This document shows, piece by piece, positions 16,977 through 25,386 of a DNA stretch of 64,000 nt. Each line of letters starts with the position of its first letter. Position 1 is the stretch's first letter. Origin of the DNA: Kocuria rosea (GTDB lineage: Bacteria; Actinomycetota; Actinomycetes; Actinomycetales; Micrococcaceae); contig NZ_JAMBOG010000013.1 of the NCBI RefSeq assembly GCF_023715525.1, positions 1-64,000 of the forward strand, given 5' to 3'. Below the pieces are notes generated by a model. It saw nothing but the letters and a program-made list of their open reading frames with translations, was not told the origin of the DNA and did no database searches. Position numbers and translations under genes: made by a program.

Positions 16977-18503
16977 ATGACTTCCGAGACCCCTCGCGCG
17001 ACGGACGGCGCCACGAGCGCCCTGCGACCGCGCGATCCCTCCGACGACACCCCCGGGACCGACCCCCGCAACCCCTCCGGCAGGACCTTCTTCGGCCAGC
17101 CGCGCATGCTGGCGAACCTGTTCAGCGTGGAGACGTGGGAGCGGTTCTCCTTCTACGGCATGCAGGGCATCGTTCTGCTCTACATGTACTTCGCCACGGC
17201 CGACGGCGGGCTGGGCATCGACCGGGCCACGGCCGCCGGCATCGTGGGCGCCTACGGCGGCACCGTCTACCTCTTCGCCATCGTGGGCGGGTGGGTCGCC
17301 GACCGGATCCTGGGCTCCGAGCGGACCATGTTCCTCAGCGGCGTGCTCATCATGCTCGGGCACGTCTGCCTCGCCCTGATCCCCGCGGTCCCGGGCCTGG
17401 CCACCGGCCTGATCCTCATCGCGATCGGCTCCGGCGGGCTCAAGACCACGATCACCAGCCTCGTGGGCTCCCTCTACGACCGCCACGACCCCCGCCGCGA
17501 CGCCGGCTTCTCGATCTTCTACATGGGCGTCAACATCGGGGGCCTGCTCGGCCCGCTGCTCACCGGCTGGGCCCAGCAGACCTGGGGCTTCCATCTCGGC
17601 TTCGGCCTCGCCGCGATCGGCATGGCCCTGGGCCTGACGCAGTACGCGCTCAACCGCAGGAACCTCCCCGGCGAGGTCCACCACGTGCCCAACCCCCTGC
17701 CCCGCGACCAGTACGGGAAGTGGGCCGGGATCGCCGCAGCCGCGGTCGCCGTCGTCGTCGTGGCCGTCCTCACGGGCCTGCTCACCGCGGACAACCTCGC
17801 GAACGTCGTCGTGGTCGTCACCGTCGTGGCGGCCGTGGCCCTGTTCACCGTCCTGCTCACCAGCAGGAAGGTCGACGACGACGAGCGCTCCCGCGTGCGG
17901 TCCTTCATCCCGATGTTCATCGGCTCGGCCGCGTTCTTCGCCCTGTTCCAGCAGCAGTTCACCGTGGTGACGATCTACTCGGACACCCGCCTGGACCGGG
18001 CGCTCGGCGACTGGACCATGCCCATCTCGTGGGTGCAGTCCTTCAACCCGTTCTTCATCATCGTCTTCGCCCCCGTGTTCGCGGCCCTGTGGACCCGCCT
18101 GGGCGCGCGGCAGCCCTCGACCCCCACCAAGTTCGGTCTCGGCATCATGCTCATGGGCTCGGCGTTCCTCGTCTTTTTGCCCATGGTGGGCGTGGGCGCG
18201 GTGCCCGTGCTGTGGATCGCGCTGATCCTCCTCGTCGCCACGCTCGGCGAGCTGCTGGTCTCCCCGGTGGGCCTGTCCCTGTCCACCAAGCTCGCCCCGC
18301 GGGCGTACCCCGTGCTGATGGTGGCGCTGAACTACCTGTCGGTGGCCCTGGGCACGGCGCTGTCCGGATCGCTCGCCGTGTTCTACAGCGAGCGGACCGA
18401 GGGCGCCTACTTCGGGGTGCTCGGCGCGGTGACCATCGCGATCGGCGCGGTCCTGCTGCTGCTGGCCCGGCCCGTGACCCGCTGGATGCGCGGCGTCCGC
18501 TGA
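16977..18503 (+). CDS. POT/PTR family peptide:proton symporter
   Basis: A 508-residue MFS-fold transporter expected to import di- and tripeptides with protons. The defining ExxERFxxY motif of helix 1 is present as ETWERFSFYG, and the PTR2 signature FSIFYMGVNIGGLLGP follows helix 4. About 14 hydrophobic segments can be counted, as usual for bacterial POT proteins. A polar N-terminal extension of about 45 residues precedes helix 1. The ATG at 16977 is chosen because GGAG lies ten bases upstream; ATG 16968 would put it too close. A strong hairpin follows directly after the stop. Nearest functional relatives are DtpT-like transporters. Confidence 0.93.
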   Translation: MTSETPRATDGATSALRPRDPSDDTPGTDPRNPSGRTFFGQPRMLANLFSVETWERFSFYGMQGIVLLYMYFATADGGLGIDRATAAGIVGAYGGTVYLFAIVGGWVADRILGSERTMFLSGVLIMLGHVCLALIPAVPGLATGLILIAIGSGGLKTTITSLVGSLYDRHDPRRDAGFSIFYMGVNIGGLLGPLLTGWAQQTWGFHLGFGLAAIGMALGLTQYALNRRNLPGEVHHVPNPLPRDQYGKWAGIAAAAVAVVVVAVLTGLLTADNLANVVVVVTVVAAVALFTVLLTSRKVDDDERSRVRSFIPMFIGSAAFFALFQQQFTVVTIYSDTRLDRALGDWTMPISWVQSFNPFFIIVFAPVFAALWTRLGARQPSTPTKFGLGIMLMGSAFLVFLPMVGVGAVPVLWIALILLVATLGELLVSPVGLSLSTKLAPRAYPVLMVALNYLSVALGTALSGSLAVFYSERTEGAYFGVLGAVTIAIGAVLLLLARPVTRWMRGVR

Positions 18504-18510
18504 TCCCCCC

Positions 18511-18547
18511 CGGCCCCCTCCGCCCCGGCACGCCGCGGAGGGGGCCG
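18511..18547 (+). terminator. terminator hairpin after the peptide transporter
   Basis: A perfect 13-base-pair stem (18511-18523 with 18535-18547) around an 11-base loop begins eight bases after the stop. No T run follows, as is common in GC-rich genomes. Confidence 0.65.
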
Positions 18548-19021
18548 GCCTCGTCCCGGGCCGTGCCGGGAACCATCTCCCGCACCACCGCGGCCGCGGG
18601 GACCTCCCGCTCGGCCGCGGAGGACGGACCGGCCCACAGGCCGATCGCCTCCGGGTCCAGACCTCCCGCCGCAGTCGCCCGGACGGGCTCCGACCGCTGA
18701 TCCACCTGGACACATGCCGTGGGCGACATGTTCGTGCAGCGCGCGAGGACCCCCTCGCGCGGGCCCCGCACGAGCCGCCCCGAGAACGTCCGGGTGAGCG
18801 CCGTCCCCGGGTGGCGCCCGGAGGCCTGCGCCGGCGGCCACGAACGCCACGGCGAGGGAGGACAGGGCGCAACGGCGCGCCGACGAGGTCACGTCTCCCG
18901 GCCGGGGAGGCCGTGGCCGCCCGTCCCCCTGGGTCGGGCCCGAACCTTGGCATAGGCTGAGAGCACCGTCACTGTCCGACCCGGCGCACGTCCACCCGAC
19001 CTGACCGATGCGAGGTATCCC
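18548..19021. other. long gap without a convincing gene
   Basis: No open frame here has a ribosome site or recognisable protein. A TAGGCT hexamer at 18953-18958 may be the -10 element of the downstream permease, giving a leader of about 55 bases. No convincing -35 is seen. Nothing else was recognised. Confidence 0.5.
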
Positions 19022-20488
19022 ATGGCCCAGTCCGCGCAACCGACCACCCGGGCGGGTCATCAGCCCGAGCTCAAGCGGGTCATGGGCCCCGGCCTGCTCC
19101 TGCTGTTCATCGTGGGCGACATCCTCGGCACCGGCGTGTACGCCCTCACCGGCAACATCGCGGGCGAGATCGGCGGCGCGGCCTGGGCGCCGATCCTCGT
19201 GGCGTTCGTGGTCGCGACCATCACCGCGTTCTCCTACCTGGAGCTCGTGACGAAGTACCCCGGGGCGTCCGGGGCCGCCCTGTACACGCACAAGGCCTTC
19301 GGGGTCCACTTCGTCACGTTCCTCGTGACTTTCGCCGTGCTCAGCTCAGGCCTGACGTCGGCCTCGACGGCCGCCTCGGCCGTGGCCTCCAACTTCGCCC
19401 GCGGCTTCGGGCTCGACGTCGGCACCACGGGCATCACGGTGATCGCGGTGCTCTTCATCGCCGTGCTGGCCGCGATCAACGTCCGGGGCGTGACCGAGGG
19501 CCTGGCGTTCAACGTGGTGCTCACCTGCGTGGAGCTGACCGGTCTGCTCATCGTGATCCTCGTGGGCTTCTGGGCGGCGTTCCAGGGCAAGGCCGACTTC
19601 AGCCAGACGATGGTCTTCGAGACCTCCGAGGACAAGGGCCTCTTCCTCGCGCTGACGGCGGTCACCTCGCTGGCCTTCTTCTCCTTCGTGGGCTTCGAGG
19701 ACTCGGTCAACATGGTCGAGGAGACCAAGAACCCCAGCCGGGACTTCCCCCGCGTGATGCTCTTCGGCCTGGGGCTCACGGGCGCCGTCTACATGCTGGT
19801 CTCGATCTTCACCGTGGCGGTGGTGCCCATCGGCGTGCTCGGCGAGTCCACCACCCCGCTGCTGGACATGGTCAAGACCGGGGCGCCGAACATCCCGATC
19901 GACACCATCTATCCCTTCCTGACGATCTTCGCCGTGGCCAACACCGCGCTGATCAACATGCTCATGGCCTCGCGCCTGCTCTACGGCATGGCCCGGCAGG
20001 GCGTGCTCCCCGACTTCCTGGGCTACGTGCTGCCCGTCCGCCGGACCCCGTGGTCGGCGATCATCTTCACCACCGTCCTGGCGATGGGCCTGATCATCGC
20101 GATCAACAACATCCTCGGCAAGGGCACCGCGAGCGCCCTCGGCGGCACCACCGCCCTCCTGCTCCTCGGGGTGTTCACCATCGTCAACATCGCGGCGATC
20201 ATCCTGCGCCGGGACACCACGCCCACCCACGACTACTTCCACGCGCCCCGGGTCCTGCCCTACCTCGGCGCGCTCACGTGCGCCTTCCTGGTGGGCCCCT
20301 GGGCCCAGGACGTCATCGAGTACCAGATCGCGGCGGTGCTGCTGGCCATCGGCCTGGGCCTGTGGATCCTCAACTTCATCTACGACCGCCTGTTCCTGGG
20401 CCGCAAGGTGCGCTTCGAGAACCCCGAGGACCTCGCCCGCCTGGAGGACGAGCCCGAGGGCCGCGACCCGCACCTCGGCAACCGCTGA
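19022..20488 (+). CDS. APC family amino-acid permease
   Basis: A 488-residue membrane transporter with about 12 helices. The APC core pattern is clear: the unwound helix 1 motif GDILGTGVYALTG, GGAAWAPILVAF, ELVTKYPGASGAALYTHKAFG, and the helix 6 region FFSFVGFEDSVNMVEETKNPSRDFPRV. It is expected to exchange or import an amino acid or polyamine with protons or sodium; the substrate cannot be told. The ATG follows a possible promoter near 18953. A universal stress protein gene begins 31 bases after its stop, and this permease-Usp pairing is common in actinobacteria, suggesting regulation of transport by the Usp (inference). Confidence 0.92.
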   Translation: MAQSAQPTTRAGHQPELKRVMGPGLLLLFIVGDILGTGVYALTGNIAGEIGGAAWAPILVAFVVATITAFSYLELVTKYPGASGAALYTHKAFGVHFVTFLVTFAVLSSGLTSASTAASAVASNFARGFGLDVGTTGITVIAVLFIAVLAAINVRGVTEGLAFNVVLTCVELTGLLIVILVGFWAAFQGKADFSQTMVFETSEDKGLFLALTAVTSLAFFSFVGFEDSVNMVEETKNPSRDFPRVMLFGLGLTGAVYMLVSIFTVAVVPIGVLGESTTPLLDMVKTGAPNIPIDTIYPFLTIFAVANTALINMLMASRLLYGMARQGVLPDFLGYVLPVRRTPWSAIIFTTVLAMGLIIAINNILGKGTASALGGTTALLLLGVFTIVNIAAIILRRDTTPTHDYFHAPRVLPYLGALTCAFLVGPWAQDVIEYQIAAVLLAIGLGLWILNFIYDRLFLGRKVRFENPEDLARLEDEPEGRDPHLGNR

Positions 20489-20519
20489 CCCCCGCCCCCG
20501 CCGCACCCGAGGAGATCCC

Positions 20520-20909
20520 GTGACCGTCGTCGTCGGATACATGCCCACCGCCCCCGGACACGCGGCCCTGGACGCCGCGATCCTCGAGGCCGAGCGCCGC
20601 AGCACGGACCTCGTGGTGGTCCAGCCGCGGCCGCGGCGCCACCAGTCGCAGGAGGTCGTCGCGGACATCGACGTCGAGCAGGACAAGCTCGCCCGTTCGG
20701 GGGTGCGCTACGTGCTGCGGGAGCCCGACCACGACAGCGACCCGGCGGACGTCATCCTCGACACCGCCCGCGAGCACGACGCCGAGCTCATCGTCCTGGG
20801 CATCCGCCGGCGCTCCCCGGTCGGGAAGATCATCACGGCGAGCACGGCCCAGCGCGTGCTGCTGGAGAGTCCCTGCCCCGTGCTGTGCGTCAAGGCGATC
20901 TACGACTGA
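20520..20909 (+). CDS. universal stress protein (UspA family)
   Basis: A 129-residue single-domain Usp. The N-terminal strand VVVGYMPT, the central VRYVLREPDHDSDPADVILDTA and the C-terminal ELIVLGIRRRSPVGKIIT...SPCPVLCV match the family. The usual ATP motif G-x2-G-x9-G-S/T is incomplete: where most nucleotide-binding members have G-S/T after PVGK.., this one has A-S, so ATP binding may be weakened. The GTG at 20520 is supported by GAGGAG seven bases upstream. It lies 31 bases after the permease and is probably co-transcribed with it. Confidence 0.88.
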   Translation: MTVVVGYMPTAPGHAALDAAILEAERRSTDLVVVQPRPRRHQSQEVVADIDVEQDKLARSGVRYVLREPDHDSDPADVILDTAREHDAELIVLGIRRRSPVGKIITASTAQRVLLESPCPVLCVKAIYD

Positions 20910-20921
20910 GCCGGGTCCTGT

Positions 20922-20940
20922 TAGTTCTGTTTTCGAACTA
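20922..20940. promoter_or_regulatory. inverted repeat upstream of the MMPL gene
   Basis: TAGTTC (20922-20927) and GAACTA (20935-20940) are perfect arms around a 7-base T-rich centre. The site lies about 80 bases before the MMPL start and 13 bases after the Usp stop. It looks like a regulator operator, for example of TetR type, but no TetR gene is in the window. Confidence 0.45.
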
Positions 20941-21017
20941 TTAGACTGGGGCCGGATCCCGGCAGCCTCGGGACGCGTCGGCCGCTGCGCCGCTCCACCG
21001 CCCGGAAAGGCCCCGCC

Positions 21018-23240
21018 ATGCCCTCCACCGCACCCGCCGGCTCCCGGCCCGCCCCGTGGGCGGACGCCCCGGAACCTCCGCGGCCGTCCCGCGGCCGCCG
21101 GTGGCTGCGGGTGCTGCTCCCGGCACTGCTGATCGTGGGCTGGCTGGCCGTGGCCGGGATCGGCGGGCCGTACTTCGGGAAGATCTCCGAGGTCTCCACG
21201 AACGACCAGTCGAGCTTCCTGCCCGAGTCCACGGAGTCCACCCGCGTCGCGGAGCTGCAGGGCGCGTTCCGGGACTCGGACGCCATCCCCGCCATCGTCC
21301 TCCTGGTCCGGGAGGGCGGGCTCACCGCCGAGGACCGGGCCTGGGCCCAGGAGCTCACCGCGGCGGTCCAGGAGGCGGGCCTGGCGGAGGGCGAGACCTC
21401 CCCGCCCCTGCCCTCCGAGGACGGCCAGGCCCTCTCGGTCGTCGTGCCCCTGCCGGACGGCGAGGTCGTCGACGACGTCGAGGCCCTGTCCGCCCAGCTC
21501 GAGGAGGGCATCCCGGAGGGGCTGGAGAGCTACGTCACCGGACCCGCCGGCTTCACGGCCGACCTCGTCGCCGGCTTCGCCGGCATCGACGGTCTGCTGC
21601 TGGGGGTCGCCCTGGCCGTGGTGTTCGTGATCCTGCTCGTCGTCTACCGCTCCCCCGTGCTGCCGGTGCTCGTGCTGCTGACCTCGGTCTTCGCGCTGAG
21701 CGCCGCGATCCTGCTGGTGTACTGGCTCGCCGCCAACGACGTCGTGCGGATCAGCGGACAGGTCCAGGGCATCCTCTTCATCCTCGTGGTCGGCGCGGCC
21801 ACCGACTACTCCCTGCTCTACACCGCCCGCTACCGGGACGCCCTGTTCCGCCACCGGCACCGCGGGGACGCGACGCGGGCGGCGCTGAAGGGCTCGGCGG
21901 AGCCGATCATCGCCTCCGGCGCCACGGTGATCGCGGGCCTGCTGTGCCTGCTGCTGTCCGACCTCGCCTCCAACAAGGCGCTGGGCCCCGTGGCCTCGGT
22001 CGGCATCGTCATGTCGATCCTCGCGGCGCTGACCTTCCTGCCCGCCGTGCTCCACGCGACCGGGCGCGGCGCCTTCTGGCCCTTCCGCCCCCGGTACGAC
22101 CCGGGGAAGGCCGAGCGCGTGCGCGTCGTCGACCACGGGGCGGACGGCCGTCCGACGGTCGAGGGCCGGGGCCTGTGGGCCTCCGTGGCCCGGTTCGTGG
22201 CGCGGGCCCCGCGCGCCATCTGGGTCGTGACCACGCTGGTGCTGCTGATCCTCGCCGGGTTCAGCACCCAGTTCCAGGCCTCCGGCGTGGAGCAGAGCGA
22301 GCTCGTGCTCGGCGAGTCCGAGGCCCGCGACGGCCAGCAGGCCCTCGCGGAGCACTTCCCCGGCGGCTCGGGCAGTCCCGCCGTCGTGATGGTGCCCACC
22401 GAGGAGCTGGACGCGGCCGTGGAGGCGGTCGAGGCCACCGGCGGGGTGGCCGACGTCTCCGCCGTCGCCGGCGGTTCCCCGTCCGGCACCGTGCCGCTCG
22501 GCGACGCCGCGGTGGGCCCGTTCGCGGGCGTCGAGCCGACCGAGGCGCAGGGCCGGTACCAGCTGCGGGCCACCCTCGAGGACGCCGCGGACTCCCCCGA
22601 GGCCGAGGCCACCGTGCGGCAGCTGCGCGAGAACCTGTCCGCGCTGGACCGGGAGATCCTCGTGGGCGGCACGACCGCCACGACCATCGACACCAACGAG
22701 ACCTCGATCCAGGACCGCACCCTGATCATCCCGGTGATCCTCGTGGTGATCACCCTGATCCTGATGCTGCTGCTGCGCTCGGTGCTGGCCCCGGTCCTGC
22801 TGGTCCTCACCACCGTGGTCTCGTTCTTCACGGCGCTCGGGGTCTCGGCGCTCGTCTTCGAGCACCTGCTGGACCTGCCGGGAGCCGACCCGTCGGTGCC
22901 GCTGTTCGGGTTCGTGTTCCTCGTGGCGCTGGGGATCGACTACAACATCTTCCTCATGTCGCGCGTGCGCGAGGAGTCGCTCTCCCACGGCACCTGCGCC
23001 GGGATCCTGCGGGGCCTGGCCCTCACGGGCGGGGTGATCACCTCGGCGGGGATCGTGCTGGCGGCGACCTTCGCGGCGCTGGCCGTCATCCCCATCATGT
23101 TCCTGGTGCAGCTGGCGTTCATCGTGGCGTTCGGCGTGCTGCTCGACGCGCTGATCGTGCGCTCCCTGCTGGTGCCCGCCCTGACCTACGACGTCGGGCG
23201 GGCCGTCTGGTGGCCCTTCCACCGGCGGATCGAGCCCTGA
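21018..23240 (+). CDS. MMPL family RND-type exporter
   Basis: A 740-residue membrane protein with the duplicated RND layout: one helix, a periplasmic/extracytoplasmic domain (about residues 55-190), five helices, then a second soluble domain (about 410-560) and five or six more helices. The proton-relay regions VVGAATDYSLLYTARYRD and LVALGIDYNIFLMSRVREE carry the D-Y pairs usual for MMPL proteins. MMPL transporters export lipids or hydrophobic drugs. The first stop after the gene sits inside a near-perfect hairpin shared with the convergent PAP2 gene. An inverted repeat lies upstream, so regulated expression is likely. Confidence 0.92.
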   Translation: MPSTAPAGSRPAPWADAPEPPRPSRGRRWLRVLLPALLIVGWLAVAGIGGPYFGKISEVSTNDQSSFLPESTESTRVAELQGAFRDSDAIPAIVLLVREGGLTAEDRAWAQELTAAVQEAGLAEGETSPPLPSEDGQALSVVVPLPDGEVVDDVEALSAQLEEGIPEGLESYVTGPAGFTADLVAGFAGIDGLLLGVALAVVFVILLVVYRSPVLPVLVLLTSVFALSAAILLVYWLAANDVVRISGQVQGILFILVVGAATDYSLLYTARYRDALFRHRHRGDATRAALKGSAEPIIASGATVIAGLLCLLLSDLASNKALGPVASVGIVMSILAALTFLPAVLHATGRGAFWPFRPRYDPGKAERVRVVDHGADGRPTVEGRGLWASVARFVARAPRAIWVVTTLVLLILAGFSTQFQASGVEQSELVLGESEARDGQQALAEHFPGGSGSPAVVMVPTEELDAAVEAVEATGGVADVSAVAGGSPSGTVPLGDAAVGPFAGVEPTEAQGRYQLRATLEDAADSPEAEATVRQLRENLSALDREILVGGTTATTIDTNETSIQDRTLIIPVILVVITLILMLLLRSVLAPVLLVLTTVVSFFTALGVSALVFEHLLDLPGADPSVPLFGFVFLVALGIDYNIFLMSRVREESLSHGTCAGILRGLALTGGVITSAGIVLAATFAALAVIPIMFLVQLAFIVAFGVLLDALIVRSLLVPALTYDVGRAVWWPFHRRIEP

Positions 23241-23273
23241 GCCGGACCCCGGGAGGACCCGGGGCCGGGCTCA
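23238..23273. terminator. bidirectional hairpin between MMPL and PAP2 genes
   Basis: Arms 23238-23253 and 23258-23273 pair at 14 of 16 positions. They contain the stop codons of both convergent genes and so probably terminate both transcripts. Confidence 0.6.
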
Positions 23274-24119
23274 GGCGGCGTGGTGACCGGAGTGCCGGGC
23301 GACGACCGGCACGTGCGCCGTGACGGGATGCGCCTCCTCGGCGGGCGCACCGTCCTGCGCGTCGTCGCCGGCGTCGGGCGCCACGAACCCGGCGCCCTCC
23401 TGGCGCCAGCCGAAGCCGTAGGCGAGCGCGGGCACGACGGTGTTGGCGAGCCCGCAGCCCACCGCGAGCCCGGCCCACGCGACGGGGAACGAGGCGAGGA
23501 CATCGAGCGGATAGTGCACGCCCAGGTAGACCCGGGACAGCCCCACGAGCACCGCGGTCACCAGGCCGGCGACGAGCACGACGGGAGCGGCGAGGGATCC
23601 CCGCACGGCCAGGCAGAAGGCCGCCCCGATCGCCACCGCCGCCCCCGTGTGCCCCGACGGGAAGGACGTGAGGCCGTCCACCAGGACCAGGGGATCGGCG
23701 AACGCGGACGCGTCCGGGCGGGGACGGCCCACGGCGACCTTGACCATCGCAACGGCGGCCCACCCGCTGAGCGCGGTCACGGCGAAGCCGGCGGCGTCCC
23801 ACGGACGGCGGCGTGCCCGGGCGAGCCACGCGGTGAGCGCCGCGATGATCGCGAGCGCCCCCGGGGTCGAGAACGCGTGGTGGAGGACGAGGGCGAGGGC
23901 GTCCAGGACGCCGACGTGCGCCGCCTGGAGCCGTTGCAGGACCTCGGTCTCCTGGGCCGCCGTCCCGGGGGAGTACACGAGCAGGCGGCCCACGGTCGCC
24001 GTGACGAGCACGACGATGAACGGGACGACCAGCCACTGGTGCAACTGGGGCAGGGACCAGGTGGAACGGGCCGGCCGGGGGGAAGAGTACTGCGCCGGTA
24101 GTGCCATGTGCTCCACCAT
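23271..24119 (-). CDS. PAP2 superfamily membrane phosphatase
   Basis: A 282-residue membrane protein with about six helices. The three PAP2 phosphatase motifs are intact: KVAVGRPRP (K-x6-RP), SFPSGHTG and SRVYLGVHYPLD, giving the catalytic histidines that act on a lipid phosphate or pyrophosphate outside the membrane, for example undecaprenyl pyrophosphate or phosphatidic acid. The C-terminal 40 residues are acidic then histidine-rich (PVVARHSGHHAA). The ATG at 24117-24119 is chosen; an ATG four codons later is possible. A longer reading up to 24374 would cross a parS-like site and is not conserved in character. Confidence 0.87.
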   Translation of the reverse strand: MVEHMALPAQYSSPRPARSTWSLPQLHQWLVVPFIVVLVTATVGRLLVYSPGTAAQETEVLQRLQAAHVGVLDALALVLHHAFSTPGALAIIAALTAWLARARRRPWDAAGFAVTALSGWAAVAMVKVAVGRPRPDASAFADPLVLVDGLTSFPSGHTGAAVAIGAAFCLAVRGSLAAPVVLVAGLVTAVLVGLSRVYLGVHYPLDVLASFPVAWAGLAVGCGLANTVVPALAYGFGWRQEGAGFVAPDAGDDAQDGAPAEEAHPVTAHVPVVARHSGHHAA

Positions 24120-24552
24120 GACACACGCCACGTTGCCGGAGCGGTCCGGAGGGGCGTTGCCAAGGGGGTTGGGGGAATTTTCGCCGAATCGATACAAAGA
24201 ATGACAAATCATGAAGCATGTGGGCGGAAGCGGGGACAGCTCGGACCCCTGTGTGACGGGACCCGGCCGAATACGTCGGCGGCGGCCTCGATCAACGGCA
24301 AAAGGCTGATTGCTCGCGTCGCTGAGGAGTTTCACGTGGAACAGGTGGCGAAGCCAGCGGCAGATCAACCTCATGATGGGGATTTGACCTCCTTCCGGGC
24401 CTCACGCCGGTGCTGGAACCGGCTCCCGGAGCCGGCTCCCCTGTCCCGGGGCCGGGGGACGGGACCTTGCGGGGGAGGGCGCTAGACTGTGCGGCCACCG
24501 CACCCGGCCGCACCCCCGGTCGGTGGATCCCGCAAGCAGTGGAGGAGAACCC
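24120..24552. other. intergenic region with a parS-like site
   Basis: No protein-coding gene is supported. The left part (24170-24215) is AT-rich and may hold the PAP2 promoter. The parS-like site is at 24328-24343. The right part holds GC-rich hairpins (about 24415-24465) and a TAGACT hexamer at 24483-24488, a possible -10 for the glutaredoxin gene. Confidence 0.5.
24328..24343. promoter_or_regulatory. parS-like ParB-binding site, isolated
   Basis: AGTTTCACGTGGAACA matches the parS consensus TGTTNCACGTGAAACA at all but two positions and keeps the central CACGTG. It is the only such site seen far from parAB, about 33 kb away, and lies in a non-coding gap. Confidence 0.65.
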
Positions 24553-24885
24553 GTGTTCAAGAAGGACCCGTCCCGCAGGACCCGGCCGTCCGCGTCCCAC
24601 GCCGATGCCGTGCGGCACGTGGAGCAGGGAGGCGTGGCGATCTACTGGCGCCCCGGCTGCCCGTTCTGCAGCATGCTCGAGCACGGACTGGGCGAGGACG
24701 CCGACAGCGCCACCTGGACCAACATCTGGGAGGACCAAGACGCCCTCGCGTTCGTGGAGTCGCTCAACGACGGCAACGCCACCGTGCCCACCGTGGTCGC
24801 CGGCACGGAGCACTTCGTCGCAGCCTCCCCGGAGGCGGTCGCCGCGACCAGGGGTCTGATCGACCACGCCCGAAAGGCCCGCTGA
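24553..24885 (+). CDS. glutaredoxin-like / mycoredoxin-like protein
   Basis: A 110-residue thioredoxin-fold protein with the redox motif CPFC in VAIYWRPGCPFCSML, followed by helix residues and the cis-proline stretch ATVPTVVAGTEHF. In actinobacteria such glutaredoxin-like proteins (mycoredoxins) reduce mixed disulfides with mycothiol, including those formed by arsenate reductases. It stands just beside the arsenic locus, which fits that role (inference). The GTG at 24553 is supported by GGAGGAGAAC ending three bases before it. An N-terminal basic stretch of about 20 residues precedes the fold. Confidence 0.85.
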   Translation: MFKKDPSRRTRPSASHADAVRHVEQGGVAIYWRPGCPFCSMLEHGLGEDADSATWTNIWEDQDALAFVESLNDGNATVPTVVAGTEHFVAASPEAVAATRGLIDHARKAR

Positions 24886-24922
24886 GCGCGGGCCCGGCAG
24901 GCCGAGGAGCCGGCGGGCCGCG

Positions 24923-25240
24923 TCAGCCCAGGTCCAGCAACGCCGCCAGCTCCGCGAAGACCGCCGGGACCAGGCTGTAGTGCGCCCACCTGCCCCGCTG
25001 CTCACGGGTGACCAGACCGGCGTCCACGAGCTTCTTCATGTGGTGGCTCACCGTGGGCTGGCTGATGCCGAGGTCGTCCACCAGGTGGCACACGCACACG
25101 GCCTCGCACCCCTGCGCCGCCACGTGGGAGAGCAGGCGCAGGCGCGTGGGATCGGCAAGCGCCTTGAGCACTCCGGCGAGCCGCCCGGCCTCGTCGGCGG
25201 TCAGGGGGCGCTCGGTCAGTGCGCAGCACGGGGAGGACAT
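24923..25240 (-). CDS. arsR: ArsR family arsenic-responsive repressor
   Basis: A 105-residue winged-helix repressor. The As(III) site is visible as the CVC pair in EAVCVCHLVDDLG at the start of the recognition region, and the HTH continues as ISQPTVSHHMKKLVDAGLV. A further CC pair lies at the N-terminus (SSPCCALTE). Arsenite binding to these cysteines would release the protein from DNA. The ATG at 25238-25240 is chosen because a minus-strand TATGGT ends seven bases before it; ATG 25250-25252 would add four residues. It is divergent from the ACR3 gene, with an operator between them. Confidence 0.92.
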   Translation of the reverse strand: MSSPCCALTERPLTADEAGRLAGVLKALADPTRLRLLSHVAAQGCEAVCVCHLVDDLGISQPTVSHHMKKLVDAGLVTREQRGRWAHYSLVPAVFAELAALLDLG

Positions 25241-25252
25241 GCATTCCACCAT

Positions 25253-25284
25253 ACATTGACGGTGATCTATGTGACACCTAGGAT
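25253..25284 (+). promoter_or_regulatory. ACR3 promoter with ArsR operator
   Basis: TTGACG (25256-25261) and TAGGAT (25279-25284) are exactly 17 bases apart. An imperfect repeat, ACATTGA (25253-25259) and TCTATGT (25266-25272), matching at 6 of 7 positions, covers the -35 and spacer. This is the expected place for ArsR binding and would also cover the divergent arsR promoter. Confidence 0.75.
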
Positions 25285-25386
25285 GACCCAGGATCGACGT
25301 CCGTCGATGCACCCGGGACACGGGGTGGCGCACCGCGCGGCGCCGGCGCTCCCGCTCCGCCCCGGACCCCGCAGAGGAACACCCGC

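Noticed and set aside
18719-18955. 78-codon open frame before the amino-acid permease
   Set aside because: No ribosome site, Arg/Pro/Gly-rich composition, no recognisable protein.
15018-23222. Open frames of over 900 codons opposite the sirtuin, peptide transporter and MMPL genes
   Set aside because: Antisense shadows of clear genes; no domain, no ribosome site, His/Asp/Gly-rich translation.
24120-24374. N-terminal extension of the PAP2 protein up to 24374
   Set aside because: The added residues are unlike the family, would put a parS-like site in the coding part, and lack a ribosome site.
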